From contig ONGG01000017.1 of the NCBI GenBank assembly GCA_900317305.1, positions 1 to 51,464 on the forward strand: a stretch of 51,464 bases of DNA. Reading direction: 5' to 3'. The stretch comes from an uncultured Prevotellaceae bacterium. Lineage in GTDB: Bacteria; Bacteroidota; Bacteroidia; Bacteroidales; Bacteroidaceae. Within the stretch, counting starts at the first letter, position 1; each line of letters opens with the position of its first letter. The translations under genes were made by a program, and so were the position numbers. The notes beneath the pieces were generated by a model. It searched no databases and was not told where the DNA came from. It saw only the letters and a list, made by a program, of their open reading frames with translations. Of this stretch, positions 10,343 through 17,775 are shown in pieces.

Positions 10343-10464
10343 ATTGATCTGGCAAATCCCAGACGAACGACGCTTTCGGCGAAATCCGAACACAGAATGT
10401 ACACATATGCTTTGCGACCCACCTAAAACAAACATGTTTTGGTGTGGAATGCCGTTTGTCCTAT

Positions 10465-11439
10465 TTAGTACGATGCAAAACGGTGGTTGCATTCCAGGGC
10501 GTTGATGCGCTGCATTTCGTCGGGAGTAAGTTCGAAGTCGAAGATGTCTTAATCCTCGGCGATGTGCGCGGCATTGCTGGAACCGGGAATGGCGATAGTG
10601 CCGCACTGCAGATGCCAGCGGAGGAGGACCTGATAGGCCGATTTGCCATGGGCTTGGGCTATGTCGATAATCACTTCGTGCTGTGAGAGCGTCTTGATGC
10701 CCGTGCCGCGACCACCCAGCGGGAACCATGCCTCGAGGATGGTTCCGAGTTTGGCGATGTGGGCCTTCACGCTGCGGCTTTGGTGGTAGGGATGTGTCTC
10801 GTTCTGCAGCACCGCTGGCTTGATGGTGGCAATCCTCATTATGCGGTCAACATCGTCTTCGTAGAAGTTCGACAAGCCGATGCTGTGAATTTTTCCTGCC
10901 TTCACGCCACGCTCCATCGCCTGATAAGCCTCCTCGTCATAGGCTGCCGTGTGGTGCAGCAGGAGCAGGTCGATATAGTCTTGTCCGAGGCGCTCCAACC
11001 GCTCGTCCACCTCACGGTCGGCATTGTTGAACGACGAGGTCCAGAGCTTTGAGGTGACGAAAATCTCCTCCCGCTTGATGCCGAAGTCCTGCATGGCGCG
11101 GCGGATGCCACGGCCCACCCCCACCTCGTTGCCATAGATGTCGGCGGTGTCGATGAGCCGCATGCCGACCTTCAGTGCATGATAGACAGACTCCTCGGCC
11201 TGGGCTGTGGTGAGCAGATATGTACCGATGCCGATGATGGGCATCTCATAACCGCTGTTGAGTTTTACGGTCTTGGTCTCGAAGTTGAATGGATTGGTCA
11301 TGCTGAATGTGATGCTGTCGATGTCGTCAGTGGGTATCTCATAAGTCGAACCGTCTGTCATGTGTATTTCTGCCTTTTGGCACTGCACGTTCAAGCAGAC
11401 GATGCACAGCAGAGCGATGAATGCAAATACCTTTCTCAT
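10465..11439 (-). pseudogene. Exported aldo/keto reductase with a premature stop
   Basis: NADPH-dependent carbonyl reductase of the AKR family. The N-terminus has a signal peptide ending near VQCQ (a possible lipobox), then an adaptor segment (MTDGSTYEIPTDDIDSITF) common on exported Bacteroidales proteins. The AKR barrel starts near residue 60, with IDTADIYGNE (catalytic Asp and Tyr), VTSKLW (Lys) and LLLLHH (His). The frame stops at TAA 10549-10551 after SNAAHIAED. The same frame continues without interruption for 27 codons with normal family sequence (DIFDFELTPDEMQRINAL) to a second TAA at 10465. The missing tail contributes to cofactor binding, so activity may be impaired. Alternatively it is read through, or the base is a sequence error. 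Confidence 0.82.
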
Positions 11440-11464
11440 TTGATTTGCCTTTTTGACTGTTGCA

Positions 11465-11563
11465 TTAATCCCAAAGTTCGTAGTTCTCCATCCAGTCCTT
11501 GATCTGCTGGTAGGTCATATTGAAGTAGCGCTTCTCCTGATTGAGTGAAGCCATGCGGGCCAT
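11465..11563 (-). other. 32-codon ORF, possible gene remnant
   Basis: A short minus-strand frame (MARMASLNQEKRYFNMTYQQ, ending in KDWMENYELWD) lies between the SDR and aldo/keto reductase genes. Its composition is protein-like and it looks like the last codons of a larger protein, with a TGA two codons upstream of its first ATG. I do not recognise the family. It may be a genuine micro-ORF or debris. Confidence 0.25.
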
Positions 11564-11616
11564 TACTCAATAATGCGACTAAACTTAACAATAACTATCT
11601 CATGACGTCTCTGTCT

Positions 11617-12462
11617 TTATCCGAGTTTGTATTCACCCGTACGGATGGCGGCAATGACACCACCGTCGATGAGCAGGTCGGTGCCGGTGATGAAGCGGGC
11701 ATGCTCGCCCAAAAGGAAGGCTGCTGCCTCGGCTATCTCGTCGCTCGTTCCCGTGCGCTGTGCAGCAGAGGCGTCGATCATGCGCTGGTAGCCCTCACCA
11801 TTGGCATTGAACTCATCGTAAGCCAGCGGGGTGACGATGACGCCCGGCGAGATGGTATTGATACGGGCACGGCGCTTGCGCCATGAGGTGGCAGCGGCAC
11901 GCTGGGCCTGCAGATGGTTCATGCGCTTGGCAATCATGTAGGCAAAACCAGAGTTCTGCATGGCCACCTCCTGAATGAACTTCACTTCCTTCAGTTGTGA
12001 GGTCGGAGTGTTGACCAACTGCAACTCAATATCGTTGGGGATGGGATACATATAGGCAGCCTGACTGCTGATAATCAGTCCTGCCCCACCCTCGGCCATC
12101 ACCTCGCCGAAGGCATCCACGGCATAGCCTGTACCCACCATGTCGAGATCGACGATATGCTCGGGGTTGGCTTGGTTGGGCGATGCACCGGCCGTGTCGA
12201 TGAAGTACATCACGGGACCAAGCTCTGCGGCCTTCTTGGCGAAAGCCTCCACGCTGTCCTTCTGCAGGGCGTTCACCCGAATCGTCTCCACGTCGTACCC
12301 ACAGCGGCGGAAGTCCTCACCCACGCGCTCCAATGCCTTCTCGCTGATGTCGCCCAGCAGGATTTTCTTGCCTGCACCGATGCGGCGCACAATGGCTGTT
12401 CCCATACTACCGGCACCCAAGAGTGCCACTACTTGCTTTTGTTCGTTTCTGTCGAATATCAT
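11617..12462 (-). CDS. Short-chain dehydrogenase/reductase (copy 1)
   Basis: A 281-residue cytoplasmic oxidoreductase with an N-terminal Rossmann motif GAGSMGTA (residues 16-23), a catalytic YxxxK pair at Y175 and K179 (YMIAK), the serine region ISSQA (about 131-135) and the C-terminal SPGVIVTPLA and TDLLIDGG motifs of classical SDRs. The glycine motif GAGSMG is closer to 6PGDH-type than to the usual TGxxxGIG, a feature shared with copy 2 at 14411. It lies 15 bp downstream of an acetyltransferase gene and is probably cotranscribed with it. Substrate unknown. Confidence 0.9.
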   Translation of the reverse strand: MIFDRNEQKQVVALLGAGSMGTAIVRRIGAGKKILLGDISEKALERVGEDFRRCGYDVETIRVNALQKDSVEAFAKKAAELGPVMYFIDTAGASPNQANPEHIVDLDMVGTGYAVDAFGEVMAEGGAGLIISSQAAYMYPIPNDIELQLVNTPTSQLKEVKFIQEVAMQNSGFAYMIAKRMNHLQAQRAAATSWRKRRARINTISPGVIVTPLAYDEFNANGEGYQRMIDASAAQRTGTSDEIAEAAAFLLGEHARFITGTDLLIDGGVIAAIRTGEYKLG

Positions 12463-12477
12463 AATATTGTCTCCTAT

Positions 12478-13026
12478 TCATATACTCTTGATGAATTTGG
12501 CCGGATTGCCACCTACAATCGTATTCGGGGCGACATCCTTGGTCACCACGGCACCTGCGGCCACCACGGCATTCTCGCCGATGGTCACACCGGGCAGAAT
12601 GATGGCACCCACGCCAATCCATGCATTGCGACCAATGTGGACGGGTTTGCAGCGCAGCACCATGCGGTTCTCGAAATCGTGGTTGTCGGTGACGATGCGC
12701 ACGTTGGGACCAATCATCACCCCGTCGTCGATGGTGATGCCGCCAGCCGCCATGCACGTCAGCGAGTGGTTGACGAACACGCCACGCCCTATCTTCATCT
12801 GGCAACCGAAGTCAATCTGGATGGGCGGCATCAGATAACTCGTCTTGTCGAGACCGCCATCGAAGAGTTGCTCCTCCAACGGACGGACCAATTCCGGTTT
12901 CGGCTCCGTGGTGTTCACCTTGAAACAAATGCTGCCGCAGCGACCCATCTCCTGAATGGCCTCTGCATACTCGGGCGTTGCCATGTCGACGTCGGCCCCT
13001 GATCTTAATTGCTCGAAAATATCCAT
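12478..13026 (-). CDS. Hexapeptide-repeat sugar O-acetyltransferase
   Basis: Acetyl-CoA-dependent O-acetyltransferase of the left-handed beta-helix family (maltose/galactoside acetyltransferase type). I chose the ATG at 13026 (MDIFEQLRSG); the longer frame to 13080 runs across the promoter. The N-terminal helical region is followed by hexapeptide rungs: VFVNHSLTCMAAGGI, the catalytic-histidine loop IVTDNHDFENR, then WIGVGAIILPGVTIG and [12 protein letters not shown]. The end VVGGNPAKFIKSI is typical. It precedes an SDR gene, and the same gene order recurs in decayed form at 14411-15500. Confidence 0.92.
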   Translation of the reverse strand: MDIFEQLRSGADVDMATPEYAEAIQEMGRCGSICFKVNTTEPKPELVRPLEEQLFDGGLDKTSYLMPPIQIDFGCQMKIGRGVFVNHSLTCMAAGGITIDDGVMIGPNVRIVTDNHDFENRMVLRCKPVHIGRNAWIGVGAIILPGVTIGENAVVAAGAVVTKDVAPNTIVGGNPAKFIKSI

Positions 13027-13057
13027 ATCCTTGGTACGTTTAATTGATTTCACAATG

Positions 13058-13065
13058 CAAAGGTA
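13058..13065 (-). promoter_or_regulatory. -7 element for the acetyltransferase-SDR unit
   Basis: Minus-strand TACCTTTG, flanked as TATACCTTTGCATTG, 32 bp before the acetyltransferase start. No well-spaced TTTG was found upstream. A near-identical element precedes the decayed second acetyltransferase (15587-15594). Confidence 0.5.
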
Positions 13066-13142
13066 TATCGAAAAAGGCAACCCGTCGTTACACGGATTGC
13101 CTCTATACTTTCACATTTTGCGGGAAAAAGCCTCACCCCCGA

Positions 13143-13164
13143 CCCCTCTCCAAGGGGAGAGGGG
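13143..13164. repeat. REP-like palindrome
   Basis: CCCCTCTCC and GGAGAGGGG form a 9-bp perfect stem with a 4-base loop inside a C-rich context. It looks like the short interspersed palindromes scattered between genes in many Bacteroidetes genomes; copy number elsewhere cannot be judged from this window. Confidence 0.5.
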
Positions 13165-13257
13165 AGTGATTAGCCACCTACTATGGGAGGGGATTGTTGG
13201 AATATGTGATGTCAGACATGGCATTCAGGTATATCCTGATGGGACTTCGGTTTAGAC

Positions 13258-13573
13258 CATGCTTGACTCTGCCCTCACTTGCTGCGGAATGGACTGTGTC
13301 GATGCCAATCCTGCTATCGGTATTGCCCATGCTTGACTCTGCCCTCACTTGCTGCGGAATGGACTGCGTCGATGCCAATCCTGCTATCGGTATTGCCCAT
13401 GCTTGACTCTGCCTTCACTTGCTGCGGAATGGACTGTGTCGATGCCAATCCTGCTATCGGTATTGCCCATGCTTGACTCTGCCCTCACTTGCTGCGGAAT
13501 GGACTGTGTCGATTCCGGGCTGCGCTCGGCATAGTTTAAGTAAGCTTGACTCTGCCCTCACTTGCTGCGGAAT
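13258..13573. repeat. 70-bp tandem repeat (minisatellite) abutting araC
   Basis: Three full 70-bp units begin at 13258, 13328 and 13398, each starting CATGCTTGACTCTGCC. They differ at only a few positions (for example GCCC/GCCT and TGTG/TGCG). A fourth unit from 13468 keeps 49 bp, then diverges, and a fifth partial unit of about 30 bp starts at 13544. The last partial unit contains the 3' end and stop codon of the minus-strand araC gene, so every unit carries a copy of the final araC codons (Phe-Arg-Ser-Lys-stop). There are no unique spacers, so this is not CRISPR. The unit length is not a multiple of three, and I see no conserved protein. Confidence 0.92.
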
Positions 13574-14379
13574 TCAGAAGGGGATTTACCCAATGATTTT
13601 TTTACATAGCGCGAGAAATGCGACACGTTTTCGAAATGCATGAGGTCGGACACTTCGGTCAGCGTCTTCGTTGTGTCGTTCAGCAGCGACACCAGTTCGA
13701 AAGCCGCATAATACTGTATCCATTGCGAGGCGGGCAGGCCGGTGATGGTGCGGCTCACTTGCGACAGATACTTCGGCGTGATGCAGAGCAGGTCGGCATA
13801 GTAGGCCACTTCGCGCTCTGTTCTGGCATTCTGCTGAGCCAGAGCAAGGAACCGTAGGAATATCCGCGCTGCATTGTCAGAGGTGTCCATCTGGGAAAGG
13901 CCATGCTGGCAAACCGTCCACAAGTCGTAGATGAATATCTGCATCACACGCCCCAACACCTCGCGCTTGAAACTGGAGTCCGGCATCGCCAGACGACTGC
14001 GGAAAAGGGCGAAGTCATCGTCCATCAGCCGCTGCCCCTCCTCGTCAAGATGGAACGAAGGATTGATGCGTATGAAAACAAAACCCTTCGATGCCCACAC
14101 CATCTCGGGATTGAATTGCTGCAGGAACGGTCCTGACAGCAACAGCACGTCGGCCTCGAAATCCTCGGAACACGTGATGCGCTGAATGGTGTTCGACATC
14201 TGCCAGATGGCGAGGTCGCCCTGCCTAGAGGTGAACGAGTTCTTGCCGTCGGAGAAAGCCATCTCTCCTTGGCGCACAAGGATATGCACGTGGTACTTGC
14301 CGACGAACTCAGTCACTTGTCGTCCTTCATGCCTTGTGTTGATCAGATTGCATCCATAAGTCTCTTCCATCACATACAT
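13558..14379 (-). CDS. AraC family transcriptional regulator
   Basis: A 273-residue regulator when started at ATG 14379 (MYVMEETYGC); the frame opens to 14508, but the extra residues overlap the upstream SDR gene. The N-terminal half is a cupin-like sensor (YHVHILVRQGEMAFSDG). The C-terminal AraC double HTH includes LLCITPKYLSQVSRTITG and the second-helix signature FENVSHFSRYVKKSLGKSP. It follows the SDR copy 2 gene by 31 bp and likely regulates nearby oxidoreductase genes. Its stop codon lies inside a 70-bp tandem repeat, so its mRNA 3' end runs into the repeat array. Confidence 0.9.
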   Translation of the reverse strand: MYVMEETYGCNLINTRHEGRQVTEFVGKYHVHILVRQGEMAFSDGKNSFTSRQGDLAIWQMSNTIQRITCSEDFEADVLLLSGPFLQQFNPEMVWASKGFVFIRINPSFHLDEEGQRLMDDDFALFRSRLAMPDSSFKREVLGRVMQIFIYDLWTVCQHGLSQMDTSDNAARIFLRFLALAQQNARTEREVAYYADLLCITPKYLSQVSRTITGLPASQWIQYYAAFELVSLLNDTTKTLTEVSDLMHFENVSHFSRYVKKSLGKSPSEFRSK

Positions 14380-14410
14380 TCGTTTATCTAATAACGGAGG
14401 AAAACGGATT

Positions 14411-15247
14411 TTAATGTGTTGCCTTGAGATATTGCAAGTCGCCGTACCAATAAGAGGCTGTGCAACCGCCGTCAATGAGCAGGTCGGCACCACTGATAAA
14501 ACGACCACGGGAGGACATCAGGAACTCTGCCAGATCACCCACCTCGTCAGGCGTTCCGGCACGACGGGCAGGCATACCCTCGATCATCCTCAAGTAGCCA
14601 TCCTTTCGTGGGCCATGCAGTTCATCGTTGGCCAAAGGCGTAATGATGATGCCTGGGGATATAGAGTTGATGGTGGCGCCCCGACGTCCCCAACGGGTGG
14701 CTTCATACATCACACGCAACACATTACAACGCTTCGAGTACTGATAGGCTTTCAGCGTGTCGTTGATATCCTTCAGGAATGGCAGTTCCAACAGTTTATC
14801 CACTGGAGTAGTGGCCAGAGCCTCGTTCTGTTCCTGTGGCAAAGCGGGAAGACGATGGCCGCTTTGCGATGAGATAATCACGCCGCTGCCACCCTCGGCA
14901 ATCACCTTGCCAAACTCCTCCAGCAAGACACTCGTTCCGTAGAGGTCAACACGCAGAATCTCTTCCACTGGAGCCTGTGACGGTGACACGCCAGCAGCAT
15001 TCACCACGTTTATCACATCACCCTTGCTGGTGGCAAAATCTACCAGTTTCAAGATGTCCTCTTTCGAACCGAGGTCGCACTTGATAGTGGAGCACTCGAA
15101 GCCCGCATTCTCCAACGTCTTTGACGCCTGCTGTGCATTTTTCTCGCTATAATCGGCCAGCACCACATGTTTTCCTGCCGACACGCGGCGGATGATGGCC
15201 TGCCCGATGCTGCCGGCACCTACTAAAACTGATATTTTCTTTTCCAT
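14411..15247 (-). CDS. Short-chain dehydrogenase/reductase (copy 2)
   Basis: A 278-residue paralogue of the SDR at 11617. It shares the [12 protein letters not shown] Rossmann start (residues 10-21), YxxxK at Y168/K172, ISSQSG (about 125-130), [12 protein letters not shown] and the C-terminal ADLLIDGG. The insert between the serine region and the YxxxK pair (about 130-165) is also present in copy 1, which supports descent from a common ancestor. Its first codons overlap the end of a broken acetyltransferase by 25 bp. Oxidoreductase function is firm; substrate unknown. Confidence 0.9.
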   Translation of the reverse strand: MEKKISVLVGAGSIGQAIIRRVSAGKHVVLADYSEKNAQQASKTLENAGFECSTIKCDLGSKEDILKLVDFATSKGDVINVVNAAGVSPSQAPVEEILRVDLYGTSVLLEEFGKVIAEGGSGVIISSQSGHRLPALPQEQNEALATTPVDKLLELPFLKDINDTLKAYQYSKRCNVLRVMYEATRWGRRGATINSISPGIIITPLANDELHGPRKDGYLRMIEGMPARRAGTPDEVGDLAEFLMSSRGRFISGADLLIDGGCTASYWYGDLQYLKATH

Positions 15248-15500
15248 ACCAAAAAATAGATTTCCATTATAACCTTAGCTGGTATTCCTCCCACGACTAT
15301 ATTCGGTTCTACATCTTTGGTCACTACAGCTCCTTCCCCGACAATGACATTCTCGCCTACAGTGACGCGGCCAGCACATCGTCCTCGATGATGATGCCTT
15401 CGACGCTCATAAAGAGTGAAGTGGTCTGGATAACCACATTCTTGCCTATCTTCACGTTCTTTCCGCACACAGCCGACTTTATGTTATATTATCTGGGTGC
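15223..15500 (-). pseudogene. Decayed hexapeptide O-acetyltransferase
   Basis: Minus-strand fragments match the acetyltransferase at 12478. One frame has [20 protein letters not shown] and [11 protein letters not shown]; a second frame picks up at [20 protein letters not shown] and ends near [13 protein letters not shown]. The catalytic-histidine loop and the segment that should join these pieces are deleted and the frame is shifted at about 15370. Only scraps of the N-terminal domain remain upstream. A -7 like element (TACCTTTG, minus strand, 15587-15594) survives. It stands before SDR copy 2 as the intact gene stands before SDR copy 1. Confidence 0.8.
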
Positions 15501-15804
15501 AATGCCCTGGAAAAACCGAATGCAGAGTCGATTAACTCGAACTATGCCGAGCGTGAGCATCTTCGCAACCTGTTCTTAACCAAGTGCAAAGGTACAGCGA
15601 TTTTTCGATGCTCTGGTTTCACAAATTACGTCACAATTTTCACTTTTTGCACAAAAATGCGATTGAGTGAGAGCACTCCGTAGACCCGTTACATCCATAG
15701 CAAGCCGAATATCATCCCATTTATACTCACATGAAAAGGAACATACATTATGTAACATAATCTTGCAGAAGCTGCCGGAGTGTTGCTTCCGTGTTTTATT
15801 CTGG
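15501..15804. other. Intergenic region without a recognisable gene
   Basis: About 300 bp between the decayed acetyltransferase and lrp. It holds the likely old acetyltransferase promoter (15587-15594, minus) and a small perfect inverted repeat ATTATG-TAA-CATAAT near 15750. An 87-codon minus frame here overlaps lrp and looks random. Confidence 0.4.
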
Positions 15805-16269
15805 CTAAATGTTGATGCCGTAATATTGTTTGACTTCACTCATCACAAACATGCTCTCTATGGCAGCCACACTGTCAATATCACCGAGTTTGGTGAGCAA
15901 GAATTCCTGGTATTGCTTCATATCACGGGCACGAACTTTTAATAGGTAGTCGTAAGTGCCTGAGGTGTTGTAACACTCCGTCACTTCGGGTATGTACTGA
16001 ATGCGCCTTACAAAAGAATTGGCTATCTCACTGTTGATTTGCTTTAGCTTCACTTTGCAAAACACCAGCAATCCTCGGTCCAATTTCTCCGGGTCAAGGA
16101 TGGCCACGTATTTCTTGATATATCCCATGCGCTCCAACCTTTTCTGCCGTTCAAAAACTGGCGTGGGAGTCAGGTGGACGATGTCGGCCAGTTCCTTGGT
16201 GGTCAACTTCGCATTTCTTTGCAGGGTTTTCAGTATCTGCAAGTCTATTTGGTCCAAGTCTTCTGTCAT
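15805..16269 (-). CDS. Lrp/AsnC family regulator
   Basis: A 154-residue feast/famine regulator. The N-terminal winged HTH (about 1-60) contains LDQIDLQILKTLQRNAKL, and the recognition region TTKELADIVHLTPTPVFERQ. The C-terminal RAM domain (about 70-145), which senses amino acids, includes ECYNTSGTYDYLLKV. It is transcribed away from the methionine/cysteine-type PLP enzyme at 16456, and the space between holds several phased palindromes. I infer that it controls the sulfur amino acid island in response to an amino acid, plus its own gene. Confidence 0.93.
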   Translation of the reverse strand: MTEDLDQIDLQILKTLQRNAKLTTKELADIVHLTPTPVFERQKRLERMGYIKKYVAILDPEKLDRGLLVFCKVKLKQINSEIANSFVRRIQYIPEVTECYNTSGTYDYLLKVRARDMKQYQEFLLTKLGDIDSVAAIESMFVMSEVKQYYGINI

Positions 16270-16281
16270 TTTTTTCTATCT

Positions 16282-16350
16282 AGAATATTATTCTTTTATA
16301 GAGGTTGATGGAACCTCGATTTGGAAAAAACTTCCAAGATTTGTGCAAAT
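16282..16350. promoter_or_regulatory. Phased palindromes, candidate Lrp operators
   Basis: Perfect inverted repeats follow each other: AGAATA-T-TATTCT (16282-16294, centre 16288), GAGGTT-GATGG-AACCTC (16301-16317, centre 16309) and TTGGAA-AAAAC-TTCCAA (16321-16337, centre 16329). ATTTG-TG-CAAAT (16339-16350) follows. The first three centres are 21 and 20 bp apart, about two helical turns, as expected for a wrapping Lrp-type oligomer. They lie between lrp and the -33 box of the divergent gene. Confidence 0.55.
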
Positions 16351-16380
16351 ATAGGTATATTTTCTGTATTTCAATCATTA

Positions 16381-16412
16381 TTTGGAAGAAAAAACCATTA
16401 TATCTAACTTTG
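16381..16412 (+). promoter_or_regulatory. Bacteroidetes promoter for the PLP sulfhydrylase gene
   Basis: Perfect TTTG (16381-16384), 20-bp spacer and TAACTTTG (16405-16412). The start codon at 16456 is about 40 nt downstream of the expected transcription start. Confidence 0.85.
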
Positions 16413-16455
16413 CACCAAGTTTTTTATTGTTTTCAAAGAAGCAAATTTGACAAAA

Positions 16456-17640
16456 ATGAGGAAACAGACAACAGCCATCAACACCCCCTTCGCAAGACCG
16501 GATGCCTATGGTTCACTGGCCATGCCTATTTATACCAATGTGTCCTTTGAGTTTCAAGACGCACAGGAGATGGCGGATGTCTTTTGCAACAAGGTCAAAG
16601 CACCGGACTATGCGAGGATAGCCAACCCCACTGTCACCCATTTCGAACAAAGGGTGAAAGCACTGACAGGGGCGGAGCATGTGACAGCCTTCAATTCCGG
16701 CATGGCCGCCATCAGCACTGCCTTGTTTGCAGTAGGCATGCAAGGCAAGAACATCGTCACCTCCCGGCACCTGTTTGGCAACACCTTGGCACTCATCACA
16801 GGAACGCTGATGCGCTTTGGAATAAAACCCATTCTGAGAGACCTTACCATCCTGGAGGCAGTGGAGGCCGCCATCGACGACAACACCTGCTGTGTCTATT
16901 TGGAAGTGGTCACCAACCCGCAGTTGGAGGTGGCCGACTTGCAAGCCATCTCAACCATCGCCCATCGCAAGGGAGTCCCCGTGATAGCCGACTCTACAGT
17001 GATACCCTTCACAGAAACGAATCTCAAAGAGTTGGGAGTGGACATTGAGGTGGTTTCGAGCACGAAATACATCTCAGGAGGTGGCACCTCACTTGGTGGA
17101 CTCATCATCGACTATGGTACATTCCCGCAAATCAACCAGCGTGTGAAATACGACTTGTTGATCAACTTCGGAGTGTATATGACACCACAGACGGCATACA
17201 TGCAAACACTCGGGTTGGAGACATTGGACGTTCGCTATCAGCGTCAGGCTGCCAATGCCCTCTGGTTGGCAAAGGAACTGGTGGAAACGCCAGGCATAAG
17301 AAATGTCAACTATGTAGGACTGCAAGACAATCCCTTTTATCAACAGGCCCGAAAGCAGTTTGGCCCGACTTCGGGGGCGATGCTCACCATCGACCTCGAA
17401 TCTAAAGAGAAATGCTACCATTTCCTCAACCGGCTGAAACTGGTGCATCGTGCCACCAACCTCTTCGACAGCCGGACGCTGGCCATCCATCCGGCAAGCA
17501 CCATCTTCGGACTCTTCCCTGAACGACAGTTGGAACAAATGAATGTGCGCCAGACAACCATCCGTTTGTCCATAGGTCTTGAAGCACAGGAGGATGTACT
17601 TATGGATATCATGCAAGCCTTGCAATATGATGATTTGTGA
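16456..17640 (+). CDS. Cys/Met-metabolism PLP enzyme (MetB/MetY-like)
   Basis: A 394-residue PLP enzyme of the cystathionine gamma-synthase / O-acylhomoserine sulfhydrylase family. I used ATG 16456 (MRKQTTAINT) rather than 16447, as the family starts near a TxAI(N/H) motif. Recognisable parts are the tetramer-contact PLP loop DYARIANPTVTHFEQR, NSGMAAISTALFAVG, VIADSTVIPF and the PLP lysine in SSTKYISGGGTSLGG. Family members convert an activated homoserine to cystathionine or homocysteine, or cleave cystathionine. The neighbouring sulfur-carrier genes make a sulfhydrylase role using protein thiocarboxylate or sulfide attractive, as known for MetY with HcyS in Wolinella. Which reaction it performs is not settled by sequence. 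Confidence 0.88.
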   Translation: MRKQTTAINTPFARPDAYGSLAMPIYTNVSFEFQDAQEMADVFCNKVKAPDYARIANPTVTHFEQRVKALTGAEHVTAFNSGMAAISTALFAVGMQGKNIVTSRHLFGNTLALITGTLMRFGIKPILRDLTILEAVEAAIDDNTCCVYLEVVTNPQLEVADLQAISTIAHRKGVPVIADSTVIPFTETNLKELGVDIEVVSSTKYISGGGTSLGGLIIDYGTFPQINQRVKYDLLINFGVYMTPQTAYMQTLGLETLDVRYQRQAANALWLAKELVETPGIRNVNYVGLQDNPFYQQARKQFGPTSGAMLTIDLESKEKCYHFLNRLKLVHRATNLFDSRTLAIHPASTIFGLFPERQLEQMNVRQTTIRLSIGLEAQEDVLMDIMQALQYDDL

Positions 17641-17682
17641 AAATACCTAACATATGGTATGCAGAATGCCATCAACAGGCGA

Positions 17683-17713
17683 TTTCAAGATTGGTCAAAC
17701 ACCCATACCTTTG
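17683..17713 (+). promoter_or_regulatory. Promoter for the cysK-encapsulin operon
   Basis: TACCTTTG at 17706-17713 matches the -7 box; TTTC at 17683-17686 is a one-mismatch -33 box at 19-bp spacing. It lies in the 135-bp gap before cysK, so the operon may be transcribed both from here and from the upstream promoter at 16381. Confidence 0.6.
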
Positions 17714-17775
17714 CAACGTGAATTCATCAATGAGGTTCACGACCGTGGTAACAACTGAAAAAAACGAAGAACAAT

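Noticed and set aside
13258-13573. CRISPR array
   Set aside because: Units are contiguous and nearly identical over all 70 bp, with no unique spacers and no cas genes nearby.
13279-13643. Cys/Arg-rich small ORFs across the tandem repeat
   Set aside because: They arise in different frames because the 70-bp unit is not a multiple of three; no start signal or conservation supports translation.
15576-15839. 87-codon minus-strand ORF before lrp
   Set aside because: It overlaps the lrp 3' end, has a random composition with many Cys and Ser and no recognisable feature.
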